Below, in pieces: positions 17,190-26,226 of a DNA stretch of 64,000 nucleotides (position 1 is its first letter; every line of letters starts with the position of its first letter). Origin of the DNA: Kosmotoga arenicorallina S304 (GTDB taxonomy: Bacteria > Thermotogota > Thermotogae > Petrotogales > Kosmotogaceae). Below the pieces are notes generated by a model. The model made no database searches, was not told the origin of the DNA, and saw only the letters and a list, made by a program, of their open reading frames with translations. The DNA is taken from NCBI RefSeq assembly GCF_001636545.1, contig NZ_JFHK01000004.1:1-64000 (forward strand), written 5' to 3'. Both the position numbers and the translations under genes were made by a program.

Positions 17190-17250
17190 TTCTCGTGAGC
17201 ACACCATGGAATGAAGAATCTTCTTTCCTATGGGTCAAGAGGGGGATCCT

Positions 17251-18048
17251 ATGAATAAACGCAATTCTGATATGCTGGTTTTTACTCTGCTTCTATCTTT
17301 AATCATCTTAATATCAATCTTAATAATCATTTTCAACCCTTATACATCTTCGAAAATTGTCAGGAAGCTGGCTGTCTTGTACAATAAGGGGTTAAATGCA
17401 AATTTCACAGAATATCTGAACGATTCGAATTACGCGTATCCGCAGGATGTCCTATCCGCTTATAACTTTTTCAAAGGCCGGGAGCTATCAGACTTTCACG
17501 GTTTTTCCGTAAGTCGCGTAGCGACAAATGTCCTGCTCGATATTTACGAAGGAGGAGATCCCTCCATTGAAGCTCTGGTAAGGGATTCTCATAAAAAAAA
17601 GAATCCCCTATTAAAGGAGAGAATTGTTAAAGCAATTGGATTAGCTTCAGTTACTAATATGTATGATGTTGATCCAGAGCAGCTTTCTAACGCTATCTAC
17701 AATGCTCTGACAGATTTTTCGTCTATTCAGTTACAGCTCTCCGTAGGTAGCGAAAGCTTGACTTTGGACCTTTCAGAAATTGAGCCAGAAATCGTTCTCG
17801 CTATCTGTTTCAAAGAATCAGGTCTAAATCCCTTTGCTCTGGGTGAAGTAATAGGAGAGATTCCGGAGTTCAAGTACTCGAGAGGCCTTATGCAAATATA
17901 CCAGAAAACACTTTATACACTCAACACCTGGCTTGCAGATAACGGTATAAACATTTCACCTGAGGAGCTCTGGAACATTCGCAACAACATTTTTTTGGGA
18001 ATGGTTTACCTTGCATATGCCAGAGAACAGTTGATGAAAGGAGAATGA
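17251..18048 (+). CDS. Membrane-anchored lytic transglycosylase (SLT-like)
   Basis: 265 aa. One N-terminal membrane anchor (about residues 10-32), a middle helical region, and a C-terminal lysozyme-like domain from about residue 175: CFKESGLNPFA (catalytic Glu near 189) and YSRGLMQI, the paired motif of SLT enzymes. It probably cuts peptidoglycan strands at the outer face of the inner membrane. Start chosen at 17251, as GGGGG lies 5 nt upstream; the longer frame begins before that site. One base separates its stop from the next start, so it is in one operon with a glycosidase. Confidence 0.8.
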   Translation: MNKRNSDMLVFTLLLSLIILISILIIIFNPYTSSKIVRKLAVLYNKGLNANFTEYLNDSNYAYPQDVLSAYNFFKGRELSDFHGFSVSRVATNVLLDIYEGGDPSIEALVRDSHKKKNPLLKERIVKAIGLASVTNMYDVDPEQLSNAIYNALTDFSSIQLQLSVGSESLTLDLSEIEPEIVLAICFKESGLNPFALGEVIGEIPEFKYSRGLMQIYQKTLYTLNTWLADNGINISPEELWNIRNNIFLGMVYLAYAREQLMKGE

Positions 18049-18049
18049 A

Positions 18050-19540
18050 ATGCACAATTGGAAGAATAGTATAGTTTACCAAATTTTCCCTGACAGATTC
18101 AAAATAGGCAGAAATAGTAATCTTTCAAAAAATGAAGAAGCCGGCTCTTTTTTTCTTCCAGGACAAACCAGGGTAAAATGGAGCACCAAACCGGAAAGGT
18201 CGAACGATGGAAGTCATCAGTACCTTTTCTGGGGCGGCAACCTTAAAGGGATTACGGAAGAGCTGGAGTATATAAAGAGCCTGGGCACAGGAATATTGTA
18301 TTTAACGCCTATATTCTACGCAAGATCGAACCATAAATACGACACAATCAATTATTTCAAGATTGACCCATTATTTGGAACACTGGAAGACTTCCATTTA
18401 TTATGCAATAAAGCCCATTCTCTTGGTATAAAGGTTATTCTTGATGGTGTTTTTAATCATATGGGAGATGCTTCTGAATGGTTTAACAAATACGGAATAT
18501 TCGGAAAAGACACTGGTGCATATAATGACCCTGAATCAGAATTTCGGGATTTTTTCTATTTCAGCGGCGACACCTATCGTGGCTGGATGAATGCAAGGAC
18601 TTTGCCGGAGCTGAATCTTGAAAACAGTAGGCTGCAAGAAATACTATTTACAGGCGAAAATTCTGTAATCAAGTACTGGCTAAGACAAGGTGCGGATGGC
18701 TGGCGACTTGACTGTGCCTTTGACCTCGGTTATGACATCAACAGGATGATAGTGCGCGAAGCGAGAAAAGTCAAAGAAGATGCGTTAATCATTGGAGAAG
18801 TCTGGAATTATCCAGAGGGCTGGAATGTTCATAGCGATTTAGATGGCTTGATGAATTATTATTACAGAACCGTTGTATTTGATCTTATACGGGGTCAGCT
18901 TAGTCCCGCAATGGCCGGCAAGATAATCCAAAAAAGCGTTGAAGATTGTGGTATCGACTATCTTAACAAATGCTGGAACATACTTTCTTCCCATGATGTT
19001 CCAAGACTTTCCTCGGAATTCAAGGATGGAAAGGATACACAGCTTGCCATCACCCTTCAGTTTTCACTGCCTGGCGTTCCGTTGATATACTATGGCGAAG
19101 AACTGGAGATGTCAGGAGGCATCGACCCGGAAAATCGTGGTCCAATGGAATGGGAAAGACTTTCCGAAAATCCCTCACGCCTTGAATTTTATAGAAAGCT
19201 GGGAGTGATCTGGAATGAACACAGGGCTATCAGAGAAGGAAACTTTGAGATTCAACCGGTTTCTAATGATGAGCTTCTTGCTTTCAAGAGGAGTACCGGT
19301 ATTATAGATGAATTGATGGTATTAATTTTCAACTTTTCGGACAAAGAGCAGCATGCCCATGTTTACATGAACGAAGGTTTATTAATGAATGGCACACAGA
19401 TGGTAGATATCATTTCAAACAAAAAATTCAACACATTCACAGGAAAATTGGAAGTAAATATTCCAGGAAGAAGCTTTCTTTTTCTGATGCCAGAGATTAC
19501 AAGAGCCAACGATAATTACTCACCTTATAAGAGGGTATAA
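18050..19540 (+). CDS. GH13 alpha-glucan hydrolase (cyclomaltodextrinase/neopullulanase-like)
   Basis: 496 aa, no signal peptide, so it acts in the cytoplasm on imported maltodextrins. All four GH13 regions are present: DGVFNH (132-137), GWRLDC with nucleophile D221, IGEVW with acid/base E250, and SSHD with D316. It begins directly with NSIVYQIFPDRF, so it lacks the N-terminal domain of neopullulanase-type enzymes; exact specificity cannot be read. Ends one codon before the DMT gene with no gap. Confidence 0.9.
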   Translation: MHNWKNSIVYQIFPDRFKIGRNSNLSKNEEAGSFFLPGQTRVKWSTKPERSNDGSHQYLFWGGNLKGITEELEYIKSLGTGILYLTPIFYARSNHKYDTINYFKIDPLFGTLEDFHLLCNKAHSLGIKVILDGVFNHMGDASEWFNKYGIFGKDTGAYNDPESEFRDFFYFSGDTYRGWMNARTLPELNLENSRLQEILFTGENSVIKYWLRQGADGWRLDCAFDLGYDINRMIVREARKVKEDALIIGEVWNYPEGWNVHSDLDGLMNYYYRTVVFDLIRGQLSPAMAGKIIQKSVEDCGIDYLNKCWNILSSHDVPRLSSEFKDGKDTQLAITLQFSLPGVPLIYYGEELEMSGGIDPENRGPMEWERLSENPSRLEFYRKLGVIWNEHRAIREGNFEIQPVSNDELLAFKRSTGIIDELMVLIFNFSDKEQHAHVYMNEGLLMNGTQMVDIISNKKFNTFTGKLEVNIPGRSFLFLMPEITRANDNYSPYKRV

Positions 19541-20422
19541 ATGAAAAGCGCTGGAAGCAAAGTCGTTGCCACCATTTTTCTTGCAACCACTGCCATTATG
19601 TGGGGGATTTCTTACCTGTTCACGAAAGTAGCGGTTGAAAATTTGCCGCCTATGTTTCTTGCATTGCTGCGATTTTTGCTTGCAGTAAGCATTCTGTATC
19701 CTTTATCTCTCAAAGAGAGAAAAAGGCTTAAATTCAGAGTTTCAACAATGTTAGCTGGAAGTTTTGGAGTTACCCTCTATTTTTTCTTTGAGAATTATGG
19801 TTTGAAATATACAAGTCCTTCTGATGCATCGATTATCGTTTCTGCCGCTCCAATATTGACATTGATCTTCTATGATATACTCCACAAAAAGTTTGATTTC
19901 CCTGAATACCTGGGAACGTTTATCGCCTTTGTTGGCGTTGTTTTGATAATTTACAATGGAAAATTCTCTGAAAGCTCATCACTTTTAGGTAACTTTCTGG
20001 CCTTTGGTGCAGCGATTTCCTGGACAGGGTATACTTACTTTTTTGACCGAACAAGAGATGCTTCATTGACTGCAAATATAGAAGTTATGCTCTGGGGAAT
20101 AGCATTCACACTTCCATTCGCGCTTTTCGAAGTCTTATCGGACCCGGCAGGCATTCATTTTTCGGTATCAGCTATTGGTGGCGTTCTGTATTTAGGTATC
20201 TTCGCTTCCGCACTTGGATACTTTCTTTGGGGTAAAGGTATACACCTCTGGGGAGGCAAAGCAGCCACTTTGTGGGTTTATACAATACCCATTTTCACTA
20301 TCATAGGCGATATCTTCGTCCTCCATTACAGGCCTGGAACATTTTTTATAATTGGTGCGTTGGCAGTAAGCACGGGAATGGTAACTGTTATCTTGCGGCA
20401 ACTGCAGCGCCTTCCAGATTGA
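19541..20422 (+). CDS. EamA/DMT-type membrane permease
   Basis: 293 aa with ten predicted spans, in two EamA halves: MWGISYLFTKVAVENLPP and YGLKYTSPSDASIIVSAAPI in half one, LGYFLWGKGIHLWGG in half two. Substrate not predictable. Its start touches the stop of the glycosidase gene (TAA then ATG), so the two are coupled. Its last 35 bases overlap the end of the convergent ogt gene. Confidence 0.85.
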   Translation: MKSAGSKVVATIFLATTAIMWGISYLFTKVAVENLPPMFLALLRFLLAVSILYPLSLKERKRLKFRVSTMLAGSFGVTLYFFFENYGLKYTSPSDASIIVSAAPILTLIFYDILHKKFDFPEYLGTFIAFVGVVLIIYNGKFSESSSLLGNFLAFGAAISWTGYTYFFDRTRDASLTANIEVMLWGIAFTLPFALFEVLSDPAGIHFSVSAIGGVLYLGIFASALGYFLWGKGIHLWGGKAATLWVYTIPIFTIIGDIFVLHYRPGTFFIIGALAVSTGMVTVILRQLQRLPD

Positions 20423-20840
20423 GCAAATAGATTTTCCATTCGAGTCCCCCTGTATAGCCACCTAGGCCTTTTTTCCCAACAACCCTATGACAGGGAAGGA
20501 AGATTGGCAAGGGATTTCTACTCATTGCTTGTCCAACAGCTCTTGCTGCACCTGGTTTACCGATCTTTTCAGCAACCTGCTTGTATGTAAGACAGCTGCC
20601 ATAGGGTATTTCTTTTATGAATTCAAGCACTTTCATTGAAAACTCAGGCAACTCAAGCAAATAAGGCAAATCAAATCTCATCCTTTTTCCTGAAAAATAT
20701 TCCATGAATTGATCAGTAAAAGGGCTCAGAACCTTTTCAGGAAGGAGTTCCTTTGAGAGTTTCACCGAAATGAGTTTTCCGCTATCCACTGTGAGTGTTA
20801 CTGAACCCGGAGAGATATTGATTATTCCTGTCTCTATCAT
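20388..20840 (-). CDS. ogt: Methylated-DNA-protein-cysteine methyltransferase
   Basis: 150 aa. Removes alkyl groups from O6 of guanine onto its own cysteine. The active site LPCHRVVG and the helix-turn-helix region SCLTYKQVAEKIGKPGAARAVG are intact; no AdaA fusion. Ribosome site AAGGAGG before ATG. The last 35 bases are shared with the convergent DMT gene, so the C-termini of both constrain each other. Confidence 0.93.
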   Translation of the reverse strand: MIETGIINISPGSVTLTVDSGKLISVKLSKELLPEKVLSPFTDQFMEYFSGKRMRFDLPYLLELPEFSMKVLEFIKEIPYGSCLTYKQVAEKIGKPGAARAVGQAMSRNPLPIFLPCHRVVGKKGLGGYTGGLEWKIYLLNLEGAAVAAR

Positions 20841-21135
20841 TCTGATTTCCTCCTTAATTGAGTAATGAAATTCAAGTTACGAGCTGATTGGTAGTTCGGC
20901 AATTTAGCTTTTAGTATTTTGCCGGTTCTTTTCTTGTTTTTCAACGAATGAATTGTTGAATTCGCATTATCTGCCAAAGCTCTAATCTTCCAATCCGCTA
21001 AACGAGTCTATTAACAATTGTATGTAAACTCATAACTTATAACTCATAATTCATAACTCATAACCACCATACACATTTAGACTGACCCGGGTTGCTGCAC
21101 GGTTATCACAAATTACGAAAGCCCTGAATCAAGCG
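20841..21135. other. 295-nt gap between ogt and smc
   Basis: No gene. Contains a CAAGTTACGAGCTGA fragment near 20873 resembling the GAGTTACGAGAGCTGA segment of the mosaic repeat, then about 140 bases of no recognisable feature, then a heptamer array at 21027-21065. The ogt promoter must lie within the first part. Confidence 0.7.
21027..21065. repeat. Heptamer repeat array (third site)
   Basis: ACTCATAACTTATAACTC and related heptamers, the type seen at 748 and 1911. It follows a partial match to the mosaic repeat, so this site is a degenerate third copy. Confidence 0.8.
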
Positions 21136-24100
21136 CTATCCCATAATCGTTTCAAGGGCATTGAATTCCACGGGGATTATTTTTGAAACACCATCGGTCA
21201 TTGTTATACCATGAAGTACCCGGGCTGCCTCCATGACGATTTTGTTATGGGTGATAACCAGAAACTGGGTTTCCTCCGCATGGCGATTGAGCATTCTTCT
21301 AAAACGTTCTGCATTGAAATCATCCAGGGGTGCATCTACTTCATCAAGAACATAAAAAGGGCTGGGTTTTATGCTTAATAGCGCAAAGACCAGTGCAATT
21401 CCAACGAGGGCTTTTTCACCGCCAGACATCAGTTGCAATTTCTGAAATTTTCTTCCAGGGCGTTTCACAGAAATTTCCACACCAGCTTCCAGAATATCTT
21501 CTGCGGGCATCAGTTTTATCTCTCCTATCCCCCCATCGAATATCTCCTCAATATATCTGGCGAAGCTGGCATTTATTTTTTCATAAGTTTCCATGAATAT
21601 AGTTCTTGCTTCATTGTCAGTTTTTTCAATGAGGTCAGAGAGCTTTTCCTTTGCCTTCTCAAGATCTGCCTTCTGATTCGACAGCTCCATAAAATCGGCA
21701 TCAACAAGCTTGTATTCTTCTATTGCATCAAGGTCAACCGTCCCTAAAAATTTCAATTTGTTCTTCACGTCGTCCAGTTCTGTTTTGACGTTGTCGATCT
21801 CTTCACGCGTCAACTCAGGGATATCTGAGGTATCAACGCCTTCAAGTTCTTTCAGGATCTGCTCTATGCGCAATTTTGTTTCCTGAATCAGAAGCTCCAT
21901 TTGATGCATATTTTCACGTTTCTTTTCTCGCTGTTCTTTCAAAGCGTTTATTCCGTTTTCAGCTTCTTGAAGCCGATTAAATCTTTCTTCTTTGCCTTCC
22001 CTTTGGTATCTTATGTTATCGAAAAGAGATTGAGTTTCCTTTTTAAGGGATTCGAGCTCCCGATTCTGCTCATCAACCTGTTTTCTTAGCCTCTCAGAAT
22101 CTGTTTCCAGCTGATTTAGTTCCTTTGAAAGGACACCTATTTCTTCCTGATTGCTTCTTTTTTTCATGGTTATTTCTGTAAGCTCTTTTGAATATTGCTC
22201 TTTCTTTTCATACAGGGAGGCCAGCTGAAGTTTTGAGTCAATTATGTTGTTCTGGATGTTTTCCAGTTTCTTCTTTTCCTTTTTTAGCTCTTCTGAAAAG
22301 CTTGCCATGTGCTCTTCAAGCGAAGATTTTTCTTTAGAGAGATTCTGGAGTTCATCGGTCAAGGATTCTCTCTTTTCATGGCTAAAATTAAGCTTTGTTG
22401 TGTATTCCTCTTTTAGTTTATTCAGTTCTTCGAGTTCTCTTTTCAATCCTTCGCTTGTTTTCAGTAGTTCATGCATCATGCGGTTTATAGTTGCACCCTT
22501 TGATACCACTTCATTGAGTTCTTCCTGTAAAACCCTCAGGTAGCCCCTTAATTCCATAATATCGTCTTTACGCCTTTGGATTTCTTTTGCTATTAATTGC
22601 AGGTCTTTTTGTATGTCCTTTTCTTTTTCCACAAGAAATTGAATTTTTCTCTTTCTGGCTATCAAATCAGATCTGATGCTATCACCAAGATAGCCACCTG
22701 TTATACTTCCACCAGCAGACAGCAATTGACCATCTACAGAAGCAATCCTACCTCTGAAGGAAGTTTTTCTTCGTATATCGATTGCATCGTCTAAATTTCT
22801 AACGATTATTGCATTGCCAAAGAGGTATTCCGGTATTATAGAATATTTTTTATTGACTCTTACAGCTTTGGCAGCAAAAGCGAGAAAACCCGGATGCTTC
22901 TTAACCTCTAAATCTTCGCGAAAGTTGCTCTGGAGCAAATCAAGAGGCAAGAGAGTTGCACGACCGATTTTGCTCATTTTCAAGAATTCCACAATTCGCT
23001 TAGCTGTGTTTGAATCTTCGACTACAATATCCTGCATGTGCCCACCCAGTAAAACAGTAATGGCGGTTTCAAAGGCTTCAGGTACGTCTATAACATTCGC
23101 CACAACATCCACAAGGTTTTCAAAGGTATCCCTGCGTGTGAACACTTCTCTAACTGCTCTTGAAAAGCCCTGATATTCTTGCTGTTGCCTTTCAAGGGTT
23201 GTTCTCTCAATCTGAGTTTTTCTTAAGTCAGCACTGAGGAGTGCAGATTTTTCTTTGAGCTCCTCAAGCTCTGTTTCATAGTTTTTCAATTGTTCCTTTG
23301 CAGAACTTATATTTTCTTCTAGCTCCTTTTGCTTTTCAGAACTCTCACGTCCTTTTGAAGCAAGCCCCTCTATTTCTTCTTTCAAGGCATCATATCTTTC
23401 ATTTTTAGAATCAATCTGGGAGTTGATTAAGTTAAGCCTTCTTGTGGCATCTTCACGAAGACCTTCGAGCTTTTCGAGCTCTGCTTCGATTTTGTTAATC
23501 CTTTTGATAAGAGACTCGTGCTTCTCCTGCTCTTTCAGCCAGTCTTTTTCTTTTTCGCTGTATTTTCTAACTATTTCATCACGCTCTTGTTCAATCAATT
23601 TCAGCTGATTTTCCTTTTCTTCGATTTCTCTGAGCATGCTGTCGCTGATCATTTTAAGTTCTTCTTTGCGCTTGTCCAGTTTATGGATCTCTTCTTTTAG
23701 CGAATCCAACTTTGTGCTTACTTCGATGAGTTTGTTTTCTTTATCGCTAAGCCTGCGGGAGTACATTTCTTTGAGTTCCAGCAGATCGTTCTGGCGCTTC
23801 TTGTATTCTTCAAGTAGCTGAGTAAAGCTCTCGATTTCCTTATCCATTTCAGAGAATTCTTGTCTTAGAGTACTCCAGCGTGATTCCTCTTCAATTAATT
23901 TTCTTTGGATCTTTTTGAGTTCTTCGGAAATTCTTTCGCGTTCTTCTTCGTGAGTTTTAAGTGTTTCCCTTTCAATTCGGAGAATGTTTCCGTAGTAGTG
24001 TTTATTCAACCTGACCAATGAATCTTTATATTCCAGATATTTTTCTGCACGTTTTGCTTTAAGGTACAAAGATTTCCTTTGCTTTCCAAGCTCAAAGAGT

Positions 24101-24660
24101 ATATCCTCCACCCTTTCAAGATTACTCTCTGTTTGAGCGAGTTTTGATAAAGCCTCCTTCTTCTTTTCCCTATAAATAGCCGTGCCGGCAGCTTCTTCGA
24201 GCAAACTTCTTAGTTCATAAGGAGAAGCTGTTATTACTTTATCTACCTGTCCCTGTCCTACTATTGAATAGAGCTCCCTGCCGACGCCCGTTCCCTTAAA
24301 TAGCTCCTTTATGTCTTTTAATCTTGCAGGTTTGTTATTCAAAAGATAATTGGATAGCCCTTCCCGGGAAACTTCACGCCCAACAGTTATAGTACCTTCC
24401 TGAGTTTCAAAGATCAATTTTACTTCGGCGACATTGGCGGGTGGATTTTTTTCCGACCCGGCAAAGATGACATCCTCCCTATTATCCGCTCTGATGCTTT
24501 TCATCGATTGTTCCCCAAAAAGCCATCTAATGGCGTCGACGATATTTGATTTTCCGCTGCCATTTGGGCCTACAATTGCTGTGATTCCTGAATCCACATT
24601 CATTTTTGTGGGGAAGGCAAAACTTTTGAAACCCCTTATGTACAACGATTTCAATTTCAT
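21136..24660 (-). CDS. smc: Chromosome segregation SMC protein
   Basis: 1174 aa, full length for SMC. N-terminal ATPase half with GPNGSGKSNIVDAI, long coiled coil (about 165-500), hinge at about 515-670 (GGHMQDIVVED, GRIASVDGQLLSAGG), second coiled coil, then the C-terminal half with signature LMSGGEKAL and Walker B FYVLDEVDAPLDD. Condenses and orients DNA with ScpA and ScpB, which are not in this window. Start overlaps the end of the Elp3-like gene by 4 nt. Confidence 0.97.
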   Translation of the reverse strand: MKLKSLYIRGFKSFAFPTKMNVDSGITAIVGPNGSGKSNIVDAIRWLFGEQSMKSIRADNREDVIFAGSEKNPPANVAEVKLIFETQEGTITVGREVSREGLSNYLLNNKPARLKDIKELFKGTGVGRELYSIVGQGQVDKVITASPYELRSLLEEAAGTAIYREKKKEALSKLAQTESNLERVEDILFELGKQRKSLYLKAKRAEKYLEYKDSLVRLNKHYYGNILRIERETLKTHEEERERISEELKKIQRKLIEEESRWSTLRQEFSEMDKEIESFTQLLEEYKKRQNDLLELKEMYSRRLSDKENKLIEVSTKLDSLKEEIHKLDKRKEELKMISDSMLREIEEKENQLKLIEQERDEIVRKYSEKEKDWLKEQEKHESLIKRINKIEAELEKLEGLREDATRRLNLINSQIDSKNERYDALKEEIEGLASKGRESSEKQKELEENISSAKEQLKNYETELEELKEKSALLSADLRKTQIERTTLERQQQEYQGFSRAVREVFTRRDTFENLVDVVANVIDVPEAFETAITVLLGGHMQDIVVEDSNTAKRIVEFLKMSKIGRATLLPLDLLQSNFREDLEVKKHPGFLAFAAKAVRVNKKYSIIPEYLFGNAIIVRNLDDAIDIRRKTSFRGRIASVDGQLLSAGGSITGGYLGDSIRSDLIARKRKIQFLVEKEKDIQKDLQLIAKEIQRRKDDIMELRGYLRVLQEELNEVVSKGATINRMMHELLKTSEGLKRELEELNKLKEEYTTKLNFSHEKRESLTDELQNLSKEKSSLEEHMASFSEELKKEKKKLENIQNNIIDSKLQLASLYEKKEQYSKELTEITMKKRSNQEEIGVLSKELNQLETDSERLRKQVDEQNRELESLKKETQSLFDNIRYQREGKEERFNRLQEAENGINALKEQREKKRENMHQMELLIQETKLRIEQILKELEGVDTSDIPELTREEIDNVKTELDDVKNKLKFLGTVDLDAIEEYKLVDADFMELSNQKADLEKAKEKLSDLIEKTDNEARTIFMETYEKINASFARYIEEIFDGGIGEIKLMPAEDILEAGVEISVKRPGRKFQKLQLMSGGEKALVGIALVFALLSIKPSPFYVLDEVDAPLDDFNAERFRRMLNRHAEETQFLVITHNKIVMEAARVLHGITMTDGVSKIIPVEFNALETIMG

Positions 24661-25685
24661 CTAAACACCCCCATATTTGCCGTAACTCTTTCACATAAGT
24701 CATCGATATATTTATCTATATCCACTGCCAGAGAATCCTTTTTTGAGAATTCCAGAGTTATCCCTTCTTTTTGAAGATTATCAACAACATATCTTTTGTA
24801 TCCCGTAAAAAACTGCCTGTATTTAGCGTTGTCTGGTAAAAGCAATTTTCTGGAAGAATTCTTGCTCGAAATTAGTCTAAGGATTTCCAGTGCAACTTTG
24901 CTTTTTGCCAGATCGCCAAAGGCAGGATGATAAGGTCCCGCAACTACTTCTTTGACTGTATCACCATAAAGACACAATCCCATTCTATTTACTTTGATGC
25001 CTTTTGAGGTCAAAATAACGTACATTTTCCATGTGATTTCCAGAGCATTTTCAAGACTTTGTGGCTTATATTCGCCTCTAAGATACATCTCTTCAAGTGC
25101 TGTTCCTTTAAGAACAACAGCCGGATGAATACGACAGGTTGAAGCGCCGAGCTGAGCCACTTCAATAGCAGAGATAAGGTCTTTTTCCTCTGTATCGTAG
25201 GGTAAACCTGTCATAAGATGCATTCCAAAGGGCATGTCGAAGCTTTTCAATAGTTTTGTAGCGTTATAAACATCGTTGACATCATGCGGACGTCGTGAGG
25301 CTTTTAGTACATCCTTGTCAAAGGACTGAACACCCACTTCGATCAAAGAAATAGGGTATCTGCTCAAGAGCGAAAGTTTTTCGGAAGTTATTTCTTCGGG
25401 AGATGTGGAAAATCTGATAGCCTTCGCATAACCTTCACGAATAAAACGCATAGAAAACTCTAGATAAGCAGCCATTACTTCTATCGGTAGACCTGTAAAG
25501 GTGCCCCCATAAAAGGCTATTTCGACATTCGTCTTATCCTTAAAGTATCCATGATATTTAACTGCAACATCATACAGCTTCTCGAATTCGGGGAAATTCG
25601 GAAGCCCCGTTGCGCTATATTCATTGCAAAAGATACATCTTGTCTTGCAGCCTGCATGTGGAATAAACAATGGAATGATATTCAT
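24657..25685 (-). CDS. Elp3-like radical SAM protein
   Basis: 342 aa. PHAGCKTRCIFCNEYSATG carries the three iron-sulfur cysteines; YGGTFTGLP and MTGLPYDTEE are typical of the short bacterial Elp3-related radical SAM family. It lacks the acetyltransferase domain of true Elp3, and its target is unknown. Start at 25685 (MNIIPLF) taken from the homologous N-terminus; a TTG at 25703 is the alternative. TATAAT sits only 6 nt before this ATG, and no Shine-Dalgarno sequence is visible. Coupled to smc by a 4-nt overlap. Confidence 0.82.
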   Translation of the reverse strand: MNIIPLFIPHAGCKTRCIFCNEYSATGLPNFPEFEKLYDVAVKYHGYFKDKTNVEIAFYGGTFTGLPIEVMAAYLEFSMRFIREGYAKAIRFSTSPEEITSEKLSLLSRYPISLIEVGVQSFDKDVLKASRRPHDVNDVYNATKLLKSFDMPFGMHLMTGLPYDTEEKDLISAIEVAQLGASTCRIHPAVVLKGTALEEMYLRGEYKPQSLENALEITWKMYVILTSKGIKVNRMGLCLYGDTVKEVVAGPYHPAFGDLAKSKVALEILRLISSKNSSRKLLLPDNAKYRQFFTGYKRYVVDNLQKEGITLEFSKKDSLAVDIDKYIDDLCERVTANMGVFR

Positions 25686-25717
25686 ATGAATATTATAACC
25701 CAATTTCGCTTATAGCG

Positions 25718-25741
25718 AAAAAAAGCTCCCTTTCGGGAGCC
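25718..25741 (-). terminator. Terminator of tRNA-Asn
   Basis: On the minus strand GCTCCC-GAAA-GGGAGC followed by seven or more Ts, starting right at the CCA end of the tRNA. Confidence 0.88.
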
Positions 25742-25817
25742 TGGCTCCAGCGGAGGGACTCGAACCCCCAACCATCCGGTTAACAGCCGGACGCTCTGCC
25801 GATTGAGCCACGCTGGA
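25742..25817 (-). tRNA. tRNA-Asn (GTT)
   Basis: 76 nt on the minus strand. Acceptor stem TCCAGCG/CGCTGGA, D-arm GGCTCAATCGGCAGAGC, anticodon arm with CTGTTAA (anticodon GTT), T-arm GGTTCGAGTCC and an encoded CCA end at 25742-25744. Lies 13 nt past the DUF1667 gene and has its own promoter and terminator. Confidence 0.96.
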
Positions 25818-25827
25818 ACGCACAACT

Positions 25828-25856
25828 ATTTTAACCTGAAACTTCACAGTTTTCAA
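25828..25856 (-). promoter_or_regulatory. Promoter of tRNA-Asn
   Basis: On the minus strand TTGAAA (25851-25856), 17-nt spacer, TAAAAT (25828-25833). The predicted transcript start falls within a few bases of the tRNA 5' end. The -10 overlaps the stop codon of the DUF1667 gene, so the promoter lies within the end of that gene. Confidence 0.7.
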
Positions 25857-26226
25857 GGGGGTGACTAATTTTTTCAACCTTTCTCGTCGCAACCAGGGAA
25901 GTTCCCATTCCATCAATGTTACGTGCTAAAACATCTCCAACATTTACCGGTGCCTGTACAGAAATCCTTCTTATTTTCTTCATCACGTCAAAAATTCTGC
26001 TTTTTTCGATTGGGGAATCGGTTCTAACCGATACCAGCGGGACATCGCCACATAAAACCTTCACGCTGGTAGTTAAAATCCTTTTCGGGCTAAATAGTTC
26101 ATCTTTGGCATATTGCTCTCCGCGGGGGCAGCGATTTCCACTTATCTCGTATCCACCTTCAGGTTTTGATTCGACGAAAATCTTACAACCGACAGGGCAT
26201 ACAGTACACGTTATATGACCTTTCAT
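25831..26226 (-). CDS. DUF1667 protein of the glycerol-3-phosphate oxidation operon
   Basis: 131 aa. CTVCPVGCKI and GNRCPRGEQYA give four cysteines likely to hold an iron-sulfur cluster, then VRTDSPIEKSRIFDVM. DUF1667 proteins accompany GlpA-like and FAD-oxidoreductase genes in Thermotogota and Firmicutes. I infer an electron-passing subunit. Overlaps the oxidoreductase gene by 4 nt. The end of the reading frame holds the tRNA-Asn promoter. Confidence 0.87.
   Translation of the reverse strand: MKGHITCTVCPVGCKIFVESKPEGGYEISGNRCPRGEQYAKDELFSPKRILTTSVKVLCGDVPLVSVRTDSPIEKSRIFDVMKKIRRISVQAPVNVGDVLARNIDGMGTSLVATRKVEKISHPLENCEVSG

Noticed and set aside
21901-24664. Several plus-strand frames rich in Ser, Phe and Leu inside smc
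   Set aside because: They are antisense shadows of the Glu/Lys-rich coiled coil and have no start sites.
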